Shown: piece by piece, positions 54,604 to 64,000 of the stretch | Layout: each line of letters begins with the position of its first letter | How positions within the stretch are numbered: the first letter of the stretch is position 1 | DNA from: Gemmatirosa kalamazoonensis | Lineage (GTDB): Bacteria; Gemmatimonadota; Gemmatimonadetes; Gemmatimonadales; Gemmatimonadaceae | NCBI RefSeq assembly: GCF_000522985.1 | Contig: NZ_CP007128.1 | Span: 2,092,220-2,156,219 of the forward strand | Length of the DNA: 64,000 bases | Reading direction: 5' to 3' | Program-made: the position numbers and the translations under genes | The notes under the pieces: model-generated | Databases searched by the model: none | Seen by the model: only the letters and a program-made list of their open reading frames with translations | Told to the model about the DNA's origin: nothing

Positions 54604-54775
54604 CTCGCCTCCGGGGTTCAACGTCGCAGGTTCTCTCTCGCTGACTCGGGGAGATGAATGCACCGGCGTCGCGAACGGTTCCACGGCGCGGGAACCATCC
54701 ACGCCACGGGTCGCTTCCAACCGGGCACACGCCGCACCGACGCCGCACCGAACCCACAGCGCCTGGAGACCCACC

Positions 54776-57480
<2,705 letters not shown>

Positions 57481-57484
<4 letters not shown>

Positions 57485-59448
57485 ATCCCGCCGCCGAGTG
57501 GCTGGAAGCGGACGGGCTGGGCGGGTTCGCGTCGGGGCGGGCGGACGGCGTGCGCACGCGGCGCTATCACGCGCTGCTGCTCGCCGCCGCGTCGCCGCCG
57601 ACCGAGCGTGCGGTGCTCGTGAACGGGTTCGACGCGACCGTGCGCACGCCGGACGGCGAGTGGGCGATCTCGTCGCAGCGCTACACGCCGGACGTGACGG
57701 CACCCGACGGCGCGACGCACCTCGCGTCGTTCACGGTCGACCCGTGGCCGACGTGGACGTACCGGCTGCCTAACGGCATCGAGATCGTGCAGGAGCTGCT
57801 GGTGCTGCGCGGGGCGCCGGTCGTCGCGCTGTCCTGGAGGTTGTCGGGACTCGGGACTCGGGACTCGGGACTCGTGGTGCGGCCATTCCTGTCCGGGCGC
57901 GACACGCACGCGACGCATCACGCGAACGGCGCGTTCGACTTCACGCCGCGCGTGGAGGACGACCGCGTGCGGTGGCAGCCGTACGCGGACCGGCCGGCGG
58001 TCGTCGCGGCGTCGAACGGGCGCTACGCGCACGAGCCGGTGTGGTACCACAACTTCCAGTACGACGAGGAGCGCGCCCGCGGGCTCGATTTCGTGGAGGA
58101 CCTCGCCGCGCCGGGCACGTTCACGTTCGATCTCTCGGCGGGACGCGCCGTGCTCGTGCTCGCGGCGGATCTGCCGGAAGCCGCGCCGTGGATCGCGCGC
58201 CCGGCCGACGCATGCTGGCGCGACGTGGAGCGCGCCGAGCGCGCGCGGCGGTCGTCGTTCCGCACGCCGCTGCACCGCGCGGCCGAGGACTACGTCGTGC
58301 GCCGCGGCGCTGGCAAGACGATCGTCGCCGGCTACCCGTGGTTCTCCGACTGGGGACGCGACACGTTCATCGCGATGCGCGGGCTGTGCATCGCCGGTGG
58401 GCGGCTCGACGACGCGCGCGACATCCTGCTGGAGTGGTCGCGGCACGTCAGCGAGGGGATGCTGCCGAACTACTTCCCCGAGGGTGGGCAGCCGGCGGAG
58501 TACAACGCGGTCGACGCCTCGCTCTGGTTCTGCGTGACGGTGCACGAGACGCTGCACGCGTCGGGCGCGGACCTCCCCGCGCTGCGCGACGCGGTGGAGG
58601 CGATCGTGTCGGGCTACGCGGCCGGCACGCGGTTCGGCATTCGCATGGACGACGACGGGCTGCTCGCCGCCGGCGTGCCCGGGGTCCAGCTCACGTGGAT
58701 GGACGCGCGCGTCGACGGCCGCGAGATCACGCCGCGCATCGGCAAGCCGGTGGAGGTGCAGGCGCTGTGGATCAACGCGCTGCGCATCGCCGCCGCGCGC
58801 GAGCCGCGGTGGAACGACGTCGCCGACCGCGCCTCGGCCGCTTTCACGCGACGCTTCTGGAACGAGGCGCGCGGCTGCCTGTTCGACGTCGTCGACGTGG
58901 ACCACGTGCCCGACACCGCCGACGCGTCGCTCCGCCCGAACCAGCTCCTCGCGGTCGGCGGGTTGCCGTGGGTGCTCGTCGACGGCGCGCGTGCGCGCCG
59001 CATCGTCGACGCGTGCGAGCGCGCGCTGTGGACTGTCGCCGGCCCGCGCTCGCTCGCACCCGGCGAGCCGGGATACATCGGCACGTACGGCGGCGACATG
59101 CGCAGGCGCGACGGCGCGTACCACCAGGGCACGGTATGGCCGTGGCTCGCCGGGCCGTTCGTGGACGCGTGGGTGCGCGTGCACTCCGACACGCCGGAAG
59201 CACGCGAGGAGGCGCGCACGCGGTTCCTCGAGCCGCTGGTCGCGCACTACGCGGCGACGACACCGGGCCACCTGGCCGAGATCGCCGACGCCGAGCCGCC
59301 GCATGCGCCGCGCGGCTGTCCGTTCCAGGCGTGGTCGGTGGGCGAGGCGCTGCGCCTGAGTCAGGAGCTGGCCTCGAACTTTTCGCCGAGTCGGTGCATC
59401 TCCATGGCATGCGAGCGAACCCCGAGCCGAGCGACGGCGACCTGGTGA
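57481..59448 (+). CDS. Amylo-alpha-1,6-glucosidase (glycogen debranching enzyme, GH133-type)
   Basis: 655 residues, ATGA overlap with the GH63 gene. N-terminal GDE_N domain (EWLEADGLGGFASGRADGVR, RRYHALLLAAA), then the C-terminal catalytic (alpha/alpha)6 domain: IVAGYPWFSDWGRDTFIAMR, GMLPNYFPEGGQPAEYNAVD, GVQLTWMDARVDGREITPR and GKPVEVQALWINALRIA. It removes alpha-1,6 branches from glycogen or maltodextrin. The last about 13 residues (SMACERTPSRATATW) overlap the next gene by 40 nt in another frame, so the true C-terminus may be inessential. Confidence 0.93.
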
Positions 59449-60359
59449 TCGCGGCGCGGGCCGGCGACGGTGCCGCGCTCGGCCTGCTGCTGGCGCGCCA
59501 CCGCCCGCGCCTGCTCGCGTCCGCGCTGCGGCTGCTCGGCTACCGCGCGGACGCCGAGGACGCGGTGCAGGAGACGTTTCTCGCCGCGCTGCGGCATCTC
59601 GACGCGGTGCGCGAGCCGGCGGCGGTGGGCGCGTGGCTGCACACGGTGCTGCGCCGCGCGTGCCTGCAGCACCGGCGGCGCCCCGACGCGCTGCGGACCG
59701 ACGCGCTCGTCGACGTCATCGACGTCGTCGACGCGAGCGCGGGGCCCGACGAGCGGCTCGAGCGCGCGGACCTGCGCGACTGGATCTGGGGCGCGCTGCA
59801 GCGGATCCCCGAGCCGCTGCGCGTCGCGGCGATGCTCCGCTACTTCGGCAGCTACGACTCCTACGACGAGCTGGCCGCGATCCTCGGCGTCCCCGTCGGG
59901 ACGGTGCGGAGTCGCCTGTCGGAGGTGCGGCGCAAGCTGTCGGACGCGCTGCTCGCGGGACGGCTGGACGACGGCTCGCGGGCGCGGTGGCGCGCGCGGG
60001 AGCGGTGCTGGCTCGACGCGTTCGACGACATCGTCAGGCGCGGGGCGAGCGATCCGTTCGTGTCGCTGCTCGATCCGGAGCTGCTCGTCGCGTGGTCGAG
60101 CGGCGCGACGGCGCGCGGCCGCCACCACCTCGCGGCCGAGATCGAGAGCGACATCGCCGCCGGCGTGCGCCTGGTGGCCGAGCGCGCGCTGACGACCGAC
60201 GGCGTGACCGTGGTGGAGGGGCGCTTCGTGAACCCGCCGGAAGATCCCACGCACTGCCCGCCGGGGATCGCGCTCGTGCTGTTCGGCGGGGGCGGCGACG
60301 ACCGCGCGTCGCGCGTGCACCTCCATCTCGCCCCGCGCGCGCCGCGCCCCGACGACTGA
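59409..60359 (+). CDS. ECF sigma factor with NTF2/SnoaL-like C-terminal domain
   Basis: 316 residues from ATG 59409, which lies inside the previous gene (40-nt overlap). Region 2: LLLARHRPRLLASALRLLGY, RADAEDAVQETFLAALRHLD; region 4: LQRIPEPLRVAAMLRYFGSY, YDELAAILGVPVGTVRSRLSE. Residues about 190-316 form an NTF2-like domain (FDDIVRRGASDPFVSLLDPE, AGVRLVAERALTTDGVTVVE) as in the ECF41-like groups in which this domain tunes activity instead of an anti-sigma factor. It probably drives the carbohydrate/stress genes around it; targets are unproven. Confidence 0.9.
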   Translation: MRANPEPSDGDLVIAARAGDGAALGLLLARHRPRLLASALRLLGYRADAEDAVQETFLAALRHLDAVREPAAVGAWLHTVLRRACLQHRRRPDALRTDALVDVIDVVDASAGPDERLERADLRDWIWGALQRIPEPLRVAAMLRYFGSYDSYDELAAILGVPVGTVRSRLSEVRRKLSDALLAGRLDDGSRARWRARERCWLDAFDDIVRRGASDPFVSLLDPELLVAWSSGATARGRHHLAAEIESDIAAGVRLVAERALTTDGVTVVEGRFVNPPEDPTHCPPGIALVLFGGGGDDRASRVHLHLAPRAPRPDD

Positions 60360-60417
60360 TCGAACTTTCCGTCCGTCTCGCGCCTCTCTCCCGTACACCC
60401 TCACGGAGGATGACGCG

Positions 60418-60984
60418 ATGCCGATCGTGTTCGGAGAGATGGCGAGCAGCGTGGAGGAGATCGTCGACGCGTTCGAGCGGCACGGCGACTCCGTGCGCGG
60501 CACGTACCGCGCGCACTACACGTTCGACTCCACGACGCGCGATCCATACACGGCGCCGCGGCTCGAGCGCCCGGCGTCGCTGCGCGACAACCCGGCCGAC
60601 ACGCTCTTCCCGTGGGAGCAGATCTTCACGACGGCCGCGGCGTGCGCGGGCTCGGACTACCCGATGCTCGCCGCGCATCTCGGCATCCCGCTCGAGCGCG
60701 TCCACTTCGTCGTGGAAGGCGTGTTCGATCCGCGCCGCGAGTTCGACGGGCTCGCCGGGTTCGCCGCGCCGGCCGACGCGCGCCACTGCTATCCGGCGCT
60801 GCACGTGCGGGCGACGCTGACGTCGTCCGCGCCGCGCGCGGCGCTGGAGCGGCTGCACGCGCGCGTGCTGGCGCACAACATGGTGCTCGACGCGCTGCGC
60901 GGCATCCCGCTCACGAGCGAGCTGGTGACGGTGCCGGCCGGGGAACCCTCGGCGCGCCGCGCGACTTCCACCGTGGCAGGATGA
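60418..60984 (+). CDS. OsmC-family protein
   Basis: 188 residues; GGAGGA at 60405-60410 before the ATG. The segment VHFVVEGVFDPRREFDGLAG and the following VRATLTSSAPRAALERLHAR with HNMVLDALRG match the beta-alpha core of OsmC/YhfA proteins (E..D.RG..G; IH.....A..E.L..L....E). The usual peroxidatic Cys appears in TTAAACAGSDYPML, but the second redox Cys is not obvious, so it may be a YhfA-like rather than a classic OsmC peroxidase. Overlaps the aquaporin gene by 4 nt. Confidence 0.82.
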   Translation: MPIVFGEMASSVEEIVDAFERHGDSVRGTYRAHYTFDSTTRDPYTAPRLERPASLRDNPADTLFPWEQIFTTAAACAGSDYPMLAAHLGIPLERVHFVVEGVFDPRREFDGLAGFAAPADARHCYPALHVRATLTSSAPRAALERLHARVLAHNMVLDALRGIPLTSELVTVPAGEPSARRATSTVAG

Positions 60985-61802
60985 CCGCGCATCGCTCCCA
61001 CTGGCCCGAGTACCTGCTCGAGGCGACGCTGCTCGGCTGCTTCATGGTGTCGGCGTGCGTCGTCGGCACCGTGCTGGGCCACCCGGCGTCGCCGCTGCAC
61101 CGCGCGCTCGGCGGCGGATGGATGCCGCGCGCGCTGGGCGGCGCGCTCATGGGAGCGACACTGATCGCCATCGTGTACTCGCCGTGGGGCAAGCGGTCGG
61201 GCGCGCAGCTGAACCCCGCGCTCACGCTCACGTTCCTGCGGCTCGGCAAGATCGCGCCGCGCGACGCGGCGGCGTACGTCGCGGCGCAGTTCGCGGGCGG
61301 GCTCGCCGGCGTGCTCGCGGCGCGCGGGCTCGTCGGCATGGCGCTCGGCCACCCGGCGGTGCACTACGTCGTGACGCGTCCCGGTCCGCGCGGCGCGGCC
61401 GTCGCGTTCGCGGCGGAGGCGGCGATCGCGGGCGTGCTGATGACCGTGGTGCTGCACGCGACGGCGTCGCCGCGCTGGTCGCGTTTCACCGGCGTGTTCG
61501 CCGCGCTGCTCGTGGCGACGTACATCACGCTGGAGTCGCCGATCTCGGGGATGAGCATGAACCCCGCGCGCACGTTAGGCTCGGCCGTCGTGGCGGGGGA
61601 CTGGACCGCGCTGTGGGTCTACTTCACCGCGCCGCTGCTCGGCATGCTCGCGGCGGCGCAGCTCTACGTCGCGCGGCGGGGAATGCGGGCGGTCGCCTGC
61701 CCGAAGATGGCGCACGCGGAGCCGTGCATCTTCTGCGAGCACGCCGCGCAGACGTCTCACGCGGAGCCGCGGAGGAGGCGGAGGACTGCCCTGGCTGTGT
61801 GA
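60981..61802 (+). CDS. Aquaporin/MIP-family channel
   Basis: 273 residues, ATGA overlap with the OsmC gene. Six membrane helices and both NPA loops: SGAQLNPALTLTF and GMSMNPARTLGS; therefore a water or small-solute channel. In the second loop the residue after NPA is R (MNPAR), as in most aquaporins. A C-terminal extension holds CPKMAHAEPCIFCEHAAQ, two Cys pairs with His that could bind metal, then QTSHAEPRRRRRTALAV, which is translated from a family A repeat. The extension is unusual for the family. Confidence 0.9.
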   Translation: MTAHRSHWPEYLLEATLLGCFMVSACVVGTVLGHPASPLHRALGGGWMPRALGGALMGATLIAIVYSPWGKRSGAQLNPALTLTFLRLGKIAPRDAAAYVAAQFAGGLAGVLAARGLVGMALGHPAVHYVVTRPGPRGAAVAFAAEAAIAGVLMTVVLHATASPRWSRFTGVFAALLVATYITLESPISGMSMNPARTLGSAVVAGDWTALWVYFTAPLLGMLAAAQLYVARRGMRAVACPKMAHAEPCIFCEHAAQTSHAEPRRRRRTALAV

Positions 61803-61840
61803 ATGAACCGCAGAGAACGCGGAGGGCCGCAGAGAAAATC
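61756..61840. repeat. Family A half-repeats at and behind the aquaporin gene end
   Basis: GTCTCACGCGGAGCCGCGGAGG (61754-61775 region) has no nearby inverted partner; a second half, GAACCGCAGAGAACGCGGAG, follows at 61804-61823. The missing partner GTCCTCTGCGTGAGAC lies at 62081-62096, beyond the composite element. Thus the element at 61850-62070 seems to be inserted between the two arms. No gene lies in 61803-62184. Confidence 0.8.
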
Positions 61841-61849
61841 GATAAGGCG

Positions 61850-61962
61850 AGGGGATAGACGAGTACCCTGGGGATCCAAGTGCGATTGAAGAGATCTCGA
61901 GATCCTCTTCATCGCCGTTGGATTCCCAGAGTACTCGCCTGTCACCTCGAACCTGTCGAAGA
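61850..61962. repeat. Intergenic hairpin, family B3
   Basis: GAGTACCCTGGGGATCCAAG and GATTCCCAGAGTACTC form the arms; the interior GTGCGATTGAAGAGATCTCG and AGATCCTCTTCATCGCCG equals copy B2 with one base changed. The following CCTGTCACCTCGAACCTG pairs with GAGGTGACAGG in front of copy B2, i.e. the outer arms have been kept on opposite sides in the two copies. Confidence 0.9.
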
Positions 61963-61977
61963 GAACGTCAACTGCCA

Positions 61978-62096
61978 TTGACCACGGAGGGCACAGAGGA
62001 CACAGAGGAGAACCCTTCAAGAGAAGAAGTTGGTTTCCTCCGTGCCCTCTGTGCCCTCTGTGGTTCAATTCAAAGAGGCAGTCCTCTGCGTGAGAC
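61978..62096. repeat. Inverted repeat, family A (downstream of B3)
   Basis: Arms ACCACGGAGGGCACAGAGGA and CCGTGCCCTCTGTGCCCTCT followed by GTGGTTC; loop GAACCCTTCAAGAGAAGAAG. As with copy B2-A at 21373-21592, this repeat follows a B hairpin at about the same spacing, so both belong to one composite element. Confidence 0.9.
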
Positions 62097-62184
62097 GAAC
62101 GGGAACCATCCGGCAGGGCGTGCACTTACAGCCGGCCACGAACGACGCACTCCGCGTCGCGCTCTCTCAGCGCCGAGGCCGGCC

Positions 62185-63810
62185 ATGCCGCACGACACCC
62201 ACTACGACGTCATCATCATCGGCAGCGGCGCGGGCGGCGGCACGCTCGCGCGCCGGCTCGCGCCCTCCGGCAAGCGGATCCTGATCCTCGAGCGCGGCGA
62301 CTACGTGCCGCGCGAGCCGGACAACTGGAGCACGCTCGCCGTCAACAAGAAGGGGAAGTACCAGACGCGCGAGGTGTGGCGCGACGCGGCGGGTGGGGAG
62401 CTGCACCCGCACACGAACTACTGCGTCGGCGGCAACACGAAGTTCTACGGCGCGGCGCTGTTCCGGCTGCGGCGCGAGGACTTCGGCGAGATCGCGCACC
62501 ACGGCGGCGTGTCGCCCGCGTGGCCGATCTCGTACGACGAGCTGGAGCCGTACTACACCGAGGCGGAGCGCATCTACGAGGTGCGCGGCGAGCGCGGCGT
62601 CGACCCGACCGATCCGCCGGCGAGCGCGCCGTACGCCCACGCGCCGGTGAGCCACGAGCCGCGCATCCAGCAGCTGCATGACGACTGGGCCGCGCTCGGC
62701 CACAAGCCGTTCCACGTGCCGTTAGGCGTGCGGCTGAACGAGGCGAATCGTCGCACCAGCCTCTGCGTGCGCTGCGCGACGTGCGACGGCCACCCGTGTC
62801 TCGTGAACGCGAAGTCGGACGCGCAGGTGCTCGGCGTCGACGTGGCGCTCGAGCAGCCGAACGTCTCGCTGCTCACGAACGCGCTCGTGCGCCGGCTCGA
62901 GACGAGCGCGTCGGGGCGCGAGGTCACGGGCGTGATCGTGGAACGCGACGGCGCGACGGAGCGCTACTCGGCCGACGTGGTCGTCGTCGCGTGCGGCGCG
63001 ATCAACTCCGCGGCGCTGCTGCTGCGGTCGGCGAGCGAGCGCCATCCGCACGGGCTCGCGAACGCCTCGGGCGTCGTGGGGCGGCATTACATGGGGCACA
63101 TCAACTCGGTGCAGATGGCGGTGTCGCGCTGCCCCAATCCCACGGTCTTCCAGAAGACGCTCGCGCTGAACGACTTCTACTTCGGCACGCCGGAATGGGC
63201 GTACCCGATGGGGCACATCTCGTTCGTCGGGAAGCTCGACGCGGTGACGCTCTCCGCGGGCGCGCCGGCGATCGCGCCGGGGTTCACGCTGGAGCTCATG
63301 GCGTCGCACTCGCTCGACTTCTGGCTCACGTCGGAGGATCTGCCCCATCCGGACAACCGCGTCACGCTCGACCGCGACGGCAACGTCGTGCTGGCGTACC
63401 GGCCGAACAACGAGGAGGGGCACAAGCGGCTGATCCGCGAGCTGCACCGCCTCATGAACGGCCAGCGCGCGTGCCCCATCCACGGCAAGGACTGTCACGT
63501 GGGGCTGTTCGCGCGCAGCCTGTTCGTCGGCCAGCGCATCCCGCTCGCGGGCGTGGCGCACCAGAACGGCACGATCCGGTTCGGTACCGACCCGCGCACG
63601 TCCGCGCTCGACGTGCACTGCCGCGCGCACGACGTCGACAACCTGTACGTCGTCGACGCGAGCTTCTTCCCGTCGAGCGGCGCGGTGAATCCCGCGCTCA
63701 CCGTGATGGCGAACGCGCTGCGCGTCGGCGACCACCTGCTGGACCGCATGGGCGCCGCGGCGGCCGTGAGCGCGTCGACGGCGCGCTACGCCGGCGCGGT
63801 GGGGGCGTGA
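62185..63810 (+). CDS. GMC-family oxidoreductase
   Basis: 541 residues. FAD-binding VIIIGSGAGGGTLARRLAPS at the start, second FAD motif HTNYCVGGNTKFYGAALFRL, and the C-terminal active-site region AGVAHQNGTIRFG (catalytic His) and VVDASFFPSSGAVNPALTVM (second active-site Asn). An inserted cysteine cluster, LCVRCATCDGHPCL at about 195-208, is found in some bacterial GMC members and could bind an iron-sulfur or zinc ion. It oxidises an alcohol or sugar at the C-OH group. Followed by a VOC protein 2 nt on; preceded by the composite repeat. Confidence 0.93.
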   Translation: MPHDTHYDVIIIGSGAGGGTLARRLAPSGKRILILERGDYVPREPDNWSTLAVNKKGKYQTREVWRDAAGGELHPHTNYCVGGNTKFYGAALFRLRREDFGEIAHHGGVSPAWPISYDELEPYYTEAERIYEVRGERGVDPTDPPASAPYAHAPVSHEPRIQQLHDDWAALGHKPFHVPLGVRLNEANRRTSLCVRCATCDGHPCLVNAKSDAQVLGVDVALEQPNVSLLTNALVRRLETSASGREVTGVIVERDGATERYSADVVVVACGAINSAALLLRSASERHPHGLANASGVVGRHYMGHINSVQMAVSRCPNPTVFQKTLALNDFYFGTPEWAYPMGHISFVGKLDAVTLSAGAPAIAPGFTLELMASHSLDFWLTSEDLPHPDNRVTLDRDGNVVLAYRPNNEEGHKRLIRELHRLMNGQRACPIHGKDCHVGLFARSLFVGQRIPLAGVAHQNGTIRFGTDPRTSALDVHCRAHDVDNLYVVDASFFPSSGAVNPALTVMANALRVGDHLLDRMGAAAAVSASTARYAGAVGA

Positions 63811-63812
63811 CG

Positions 63813-64000
63813 ATGCGCCGCCTGCTCCTCGTCCTGCTCCTCGCGTCGGGCCCCGCGTCCGCGGCGTCGGCGCAGCCGCTCGCGGTGCCGGTCGTCGGGA
63901 TGACGGTCTCCGACATGGAGCGCGCCGTCGCGTTCTACACGCGCGTGCTCTCGTTCCGGACGATCTCCGACGTGGAGGTCGCGGGCAGCGCCTACGAGCA
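63813..64000 (+). CDS. Exported VOC-family (glyoxalase-like) protein, 5' part only
   Basis: 62 codons before the window ends. Signal peptide MRRLLLVLLLASGPASAASA|QP, then VPVVGMTVSDMERAVAFYTR VLSF, the classic opening of the vicinal-oxygen-chelate fold (GLTVxDxxRAxxFYxxVLGF). Being exported is uncommon for this family. It starts 2 nt after the GMC oxidoreductase gene, so the two are co-translated and perhaps act on related substrates. Confidence 0.85.
   Translation, partial: MRRLLLVLLLASGPASAASAQPLAVPVVGMTVSDMERAVAFYTRVLSFRTISDVEVAGSAYE

Noticed and set aside
53960-54775. N-terminal 272-residue extension of the GH63 protein
   Set aside because: It is the antisense of the 53704-54603 gene; the family start ENWKRWGPYL follows the GTG at 54776.

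Overview
This window is very GC-rich (roughly 70-75% by eye) chromosomal DNA carrying about 50 protein genes and no rRNA, tRNA or CRISPR array that I can see. Two SusC/SusD-type outer-membrane pairs, sigma factor + Ser/Thr kinase-TPR signalling, a membrane-anchored BTAD regulator, many lipoproteins with LxxC boxes and a carotenoid cluster with CruF together suggest Gemmatimonadota (Gemmatimonas/Gemmatirosa-like soil bacteria). That assignment is inference from gene content, not a database match.

Layout. 1-6.7 kb: end of a SusC gene, its SusD partner, a small lipoprotein, an orphan LytS-type histidine kinase with a decayed second kinase module, and a di-heme peroxidase. 6.7-10.9 kb (minus): S9 peptidase, ECF-like sigma factor and Ser/Thr kinase-TPR protein in one operon. 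11.3-18.2 kb: lipoprotein plus tandem PAP2/haloperoxidase-like protein, then a complete SusC/SusD pair. 18.2-20.8 kb (minus): LytS/LytTR two-component system and a coupled unknown gene. 20.8-22.3 kb: repeats, a decayed beta-helix-like gene and a Spy-like protein. 22.4-24.4 kb: M30-like metalloprotease. 24.3-28.8 kb: carotenoid locus, in which crtB-cruF and carH-crtI diverge from one compact switch whose regulator carries the hallmark residues of B12-dependent photoreceptors. 28.8-32.2 kb (minus): chromate transporter, di-heme peroxidase, YtkA-like lipoprotein and an exported protein. 32.3-36.3 kb: two paralogous AraC regulators around a DJ-1/membrane protein/hydrolase operon. 36.7-43.8 kb: L-rhamnose catabolism (isomerase, kinase, bifunctional aldolase-dehydrogenase, LUD protein, ROK regulator). 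43.8-48.2 kb (minus): a trehalose-6-phosphate synthase and two cation/proton antiporters, which looks like an osmotic-stress operon. 48.3-53.1 kb: BTAD-TPR regulator and ClC channel. 53.2-54.6 kb: GIY-YIG protein and an unknown. 54.8-64 kb: GH63 and debranching glycosidases, sigma factor, OsmC, aquaporin, GMC oxidoreductase and the start of a VOC protein.

Three repeat layers lie on top of the genes. (1) An octamer, CGTTAGGC/GCCTAACG, occurs at least 45 times (about once per 1.4 kb, against roughly 2 expected), in both orientations and several reading frames, often forming stop codons. (2) Intergenic inverted repeats with CAGAGGACRCAGAGG arms occur at nine places; twice they follow a second hairpin family, giving a composite element of about 200 bp. 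(3) Short tandem arrays (8-bp and 15-bp units) lie just behind or between genes. The octamer and the carotenoid photoswitch are the two most interesting signals.
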